Below, one piece after another: positions 14,391-14,894 of a stretch of 14,894 bases of DNA. Each line of letters begins with the position of its first letter. The first letter of the stretch is position 1. The position numbers and the translations under genes are program-made. Below the pieces are notes generated by a model. It saw nothing but the letters and a program-made list of their open reading frames with translations, was not told the DNA's origin and made no database searches. Origin of the DNA: UBA2450 sp045132035. Lineage in GTDB: Bacteria; Bacillota_I; Bacilli_A; RFN20; CAG-826. The stretch is from the NCBI GenBank assembly GCA_045132035.1, contig JBGURM010000111.1, positions 1 to 14,894 of the forward strand. Direction: 5' to 3'.

Positions 14391-14894
14391 TGATTCCTGA
14401 GTTCAATAAACTCATTCTTTCTCGTTACATCATCTCTCGTCACATCGCTAGTGGCGGGATGGCGGATGTTTATGAAGCTAAAGATATCGTTATCGATAAG
14501 CTTGTAGCCTTAAAGTTTTTAAAAGAAAAATCAATCGATAACGGTTTAGAATTAGAACAATTTAAAAATGAAGCTCGAATAACTTCAATTTTTAATCATC
14601 CTCATATTATGAGGATATATAATGTCGGAGAATATAATTACGTTCCCTTTGTGAGCTATGAACTACTTAAAGGAAAGAGTTTAAAAGAAATATTAGATAA
14701 TCGCGGAAAATTAACTTTTGATGAAGCGATTGATTATATGCTTCAAATTTTAGATGCGGTTAGTTATATGCATGAAAAGAGTATTCTCCATAATGATTTA
14801 AAACCAGATAATTTATTTGTACTAAGAGATGGAAGCATTAAAATCTGTGATTTTGGTATTGCCACTCATATTTCTACTAAAGAAAATGAAGAAA
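14390..14894 (+). CDS. prkC: Ser/Thr protein kinase, PrkC/StkP-like (partial, N-terminal kinase domain)
   Basis: The visible 168 residues are the first two thirds of a Hanks-type kinase domain; the rest, including any membrane helix and PASTA repeats, lies beyond the window. The glycine loop reads IASGGMADVY (19-28), with Ala where the first Gly of G-x-G-G is usual. The ATP-binding Lys is K42 (VALKFLK) and the alpha-C Glu is E61 (FKNEAR). The catalytic loop is HNDLKPDN (134-141), giving Asp136, Lys138 and Asn141 but Asn135 in place of the Arg of HRD. DFG is at 154-156. The essential residues are present, so it is probably active, but of the non-RD kind. The start overlaps the phosphatase stop by one base. 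These two genes are neighbours in the same order in Bacillus. Confidence 0.95.
   Translation, partial: MIPEFNKLILSRYIISRHIASGGMADVYEAKDIVIDKLVALKFLKEKSIDNGLELEQFKNEARITSIFNHPHIMRIYNVGEYNYVPFVSYELLKGKSLKEILDNRGKLTFDEAIDYMLQILDAVSYMHEKSILHNDLKPDNLFVLRDGSIKICDFGIATHISTKENEE

Noticed and set aside
1..14894. CRISPR arrays, transposons, phage genes, toxin-antitoxin or defence systems
   Set aside because: No direct repeat array, transposase, integrase or recognised defence domain was found; the window is mostly housekeeping.

Overview
The window comes from a low-GC, AT-biased bacterium of the Bacillota/Mollicutes side of the tree. Evidence for this is the gene order, strong purine-rich Shine-Dalgarno (SD) sites inside operons, a codon bias to A/T, and compact spacing. 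Trp is written TGG (for example in atpA and ppa) and TGA is used as a stop (trmL, the rsmB-like gene), so I see no sign of the Mycoplasma code in which TGA means Trp. The mix of small gene sizes and missing cluster members suggests a reduced-genome lineage (Acholeplasma/Izemoplasma/RF39-like), but I cannot name a genus.

Layout. (1) Bases 1-6031, plus strand: the distal part of an F-type ATP synthase operon, atpF (3' end only), atpH, atpA, atpG, atpD, atpC, followed in tight succession by a soluble inorganic pyrophosphatase (ppa) and the tRNA methyltransferase trmL. (2) Bases 6032-6284: a 253-base AT-rich gap with a weak terminator, two perfect palindromes, a near-consensus promoter and a leader that can fold to hide the ribosome binding site of the next gene. 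(3) Bases 6285-6509: an unrecognised 74-residue protein with its own promoter and a strong terminator, effectively a stand-alone unit. (4) Bases 6562-7950, minus strand: a shortened RqcH/NFACT protein. (5) Bases 8017-14894, plus strand: a contracted form of the Bacillus gmk-priA-rsmB-rlmN-prpC-prkC cluster. The rpoZ, coaBC, def and fmt genes usually found here are absent, and a DUF1904-like gene stands between priA and rsmB. The last gene, a Ser/Thr kinase, runs off the window.

How the genes fit together. The left half is energy coupling plus pyrophosphate removal. The right half is growth and translation housekeeping: guanylate kinase, replication restart, rRNA modification (RlmN plus an RsmB relative), ribosome-associated quality control (RqcH) and a PP2C/PASTA-type kinase signalling pair.

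Most notable points. The RsmB homologue has lost the SAM-binding glycines and both catalytic cysteines yet is an intact, translationally coupled gene, so it looks like a retained pseudoenzyme. The 74-residue orphan has an SD-sequestering leader. Several promoter-proximal genes appear to lack an SD and may be leaderless. RqcH seems to lack its HhH region. The kinase has an HND catalytic loop instead of HRD. No tRNA, rRNA, CRISPR array, transposon or phage gene was seen.
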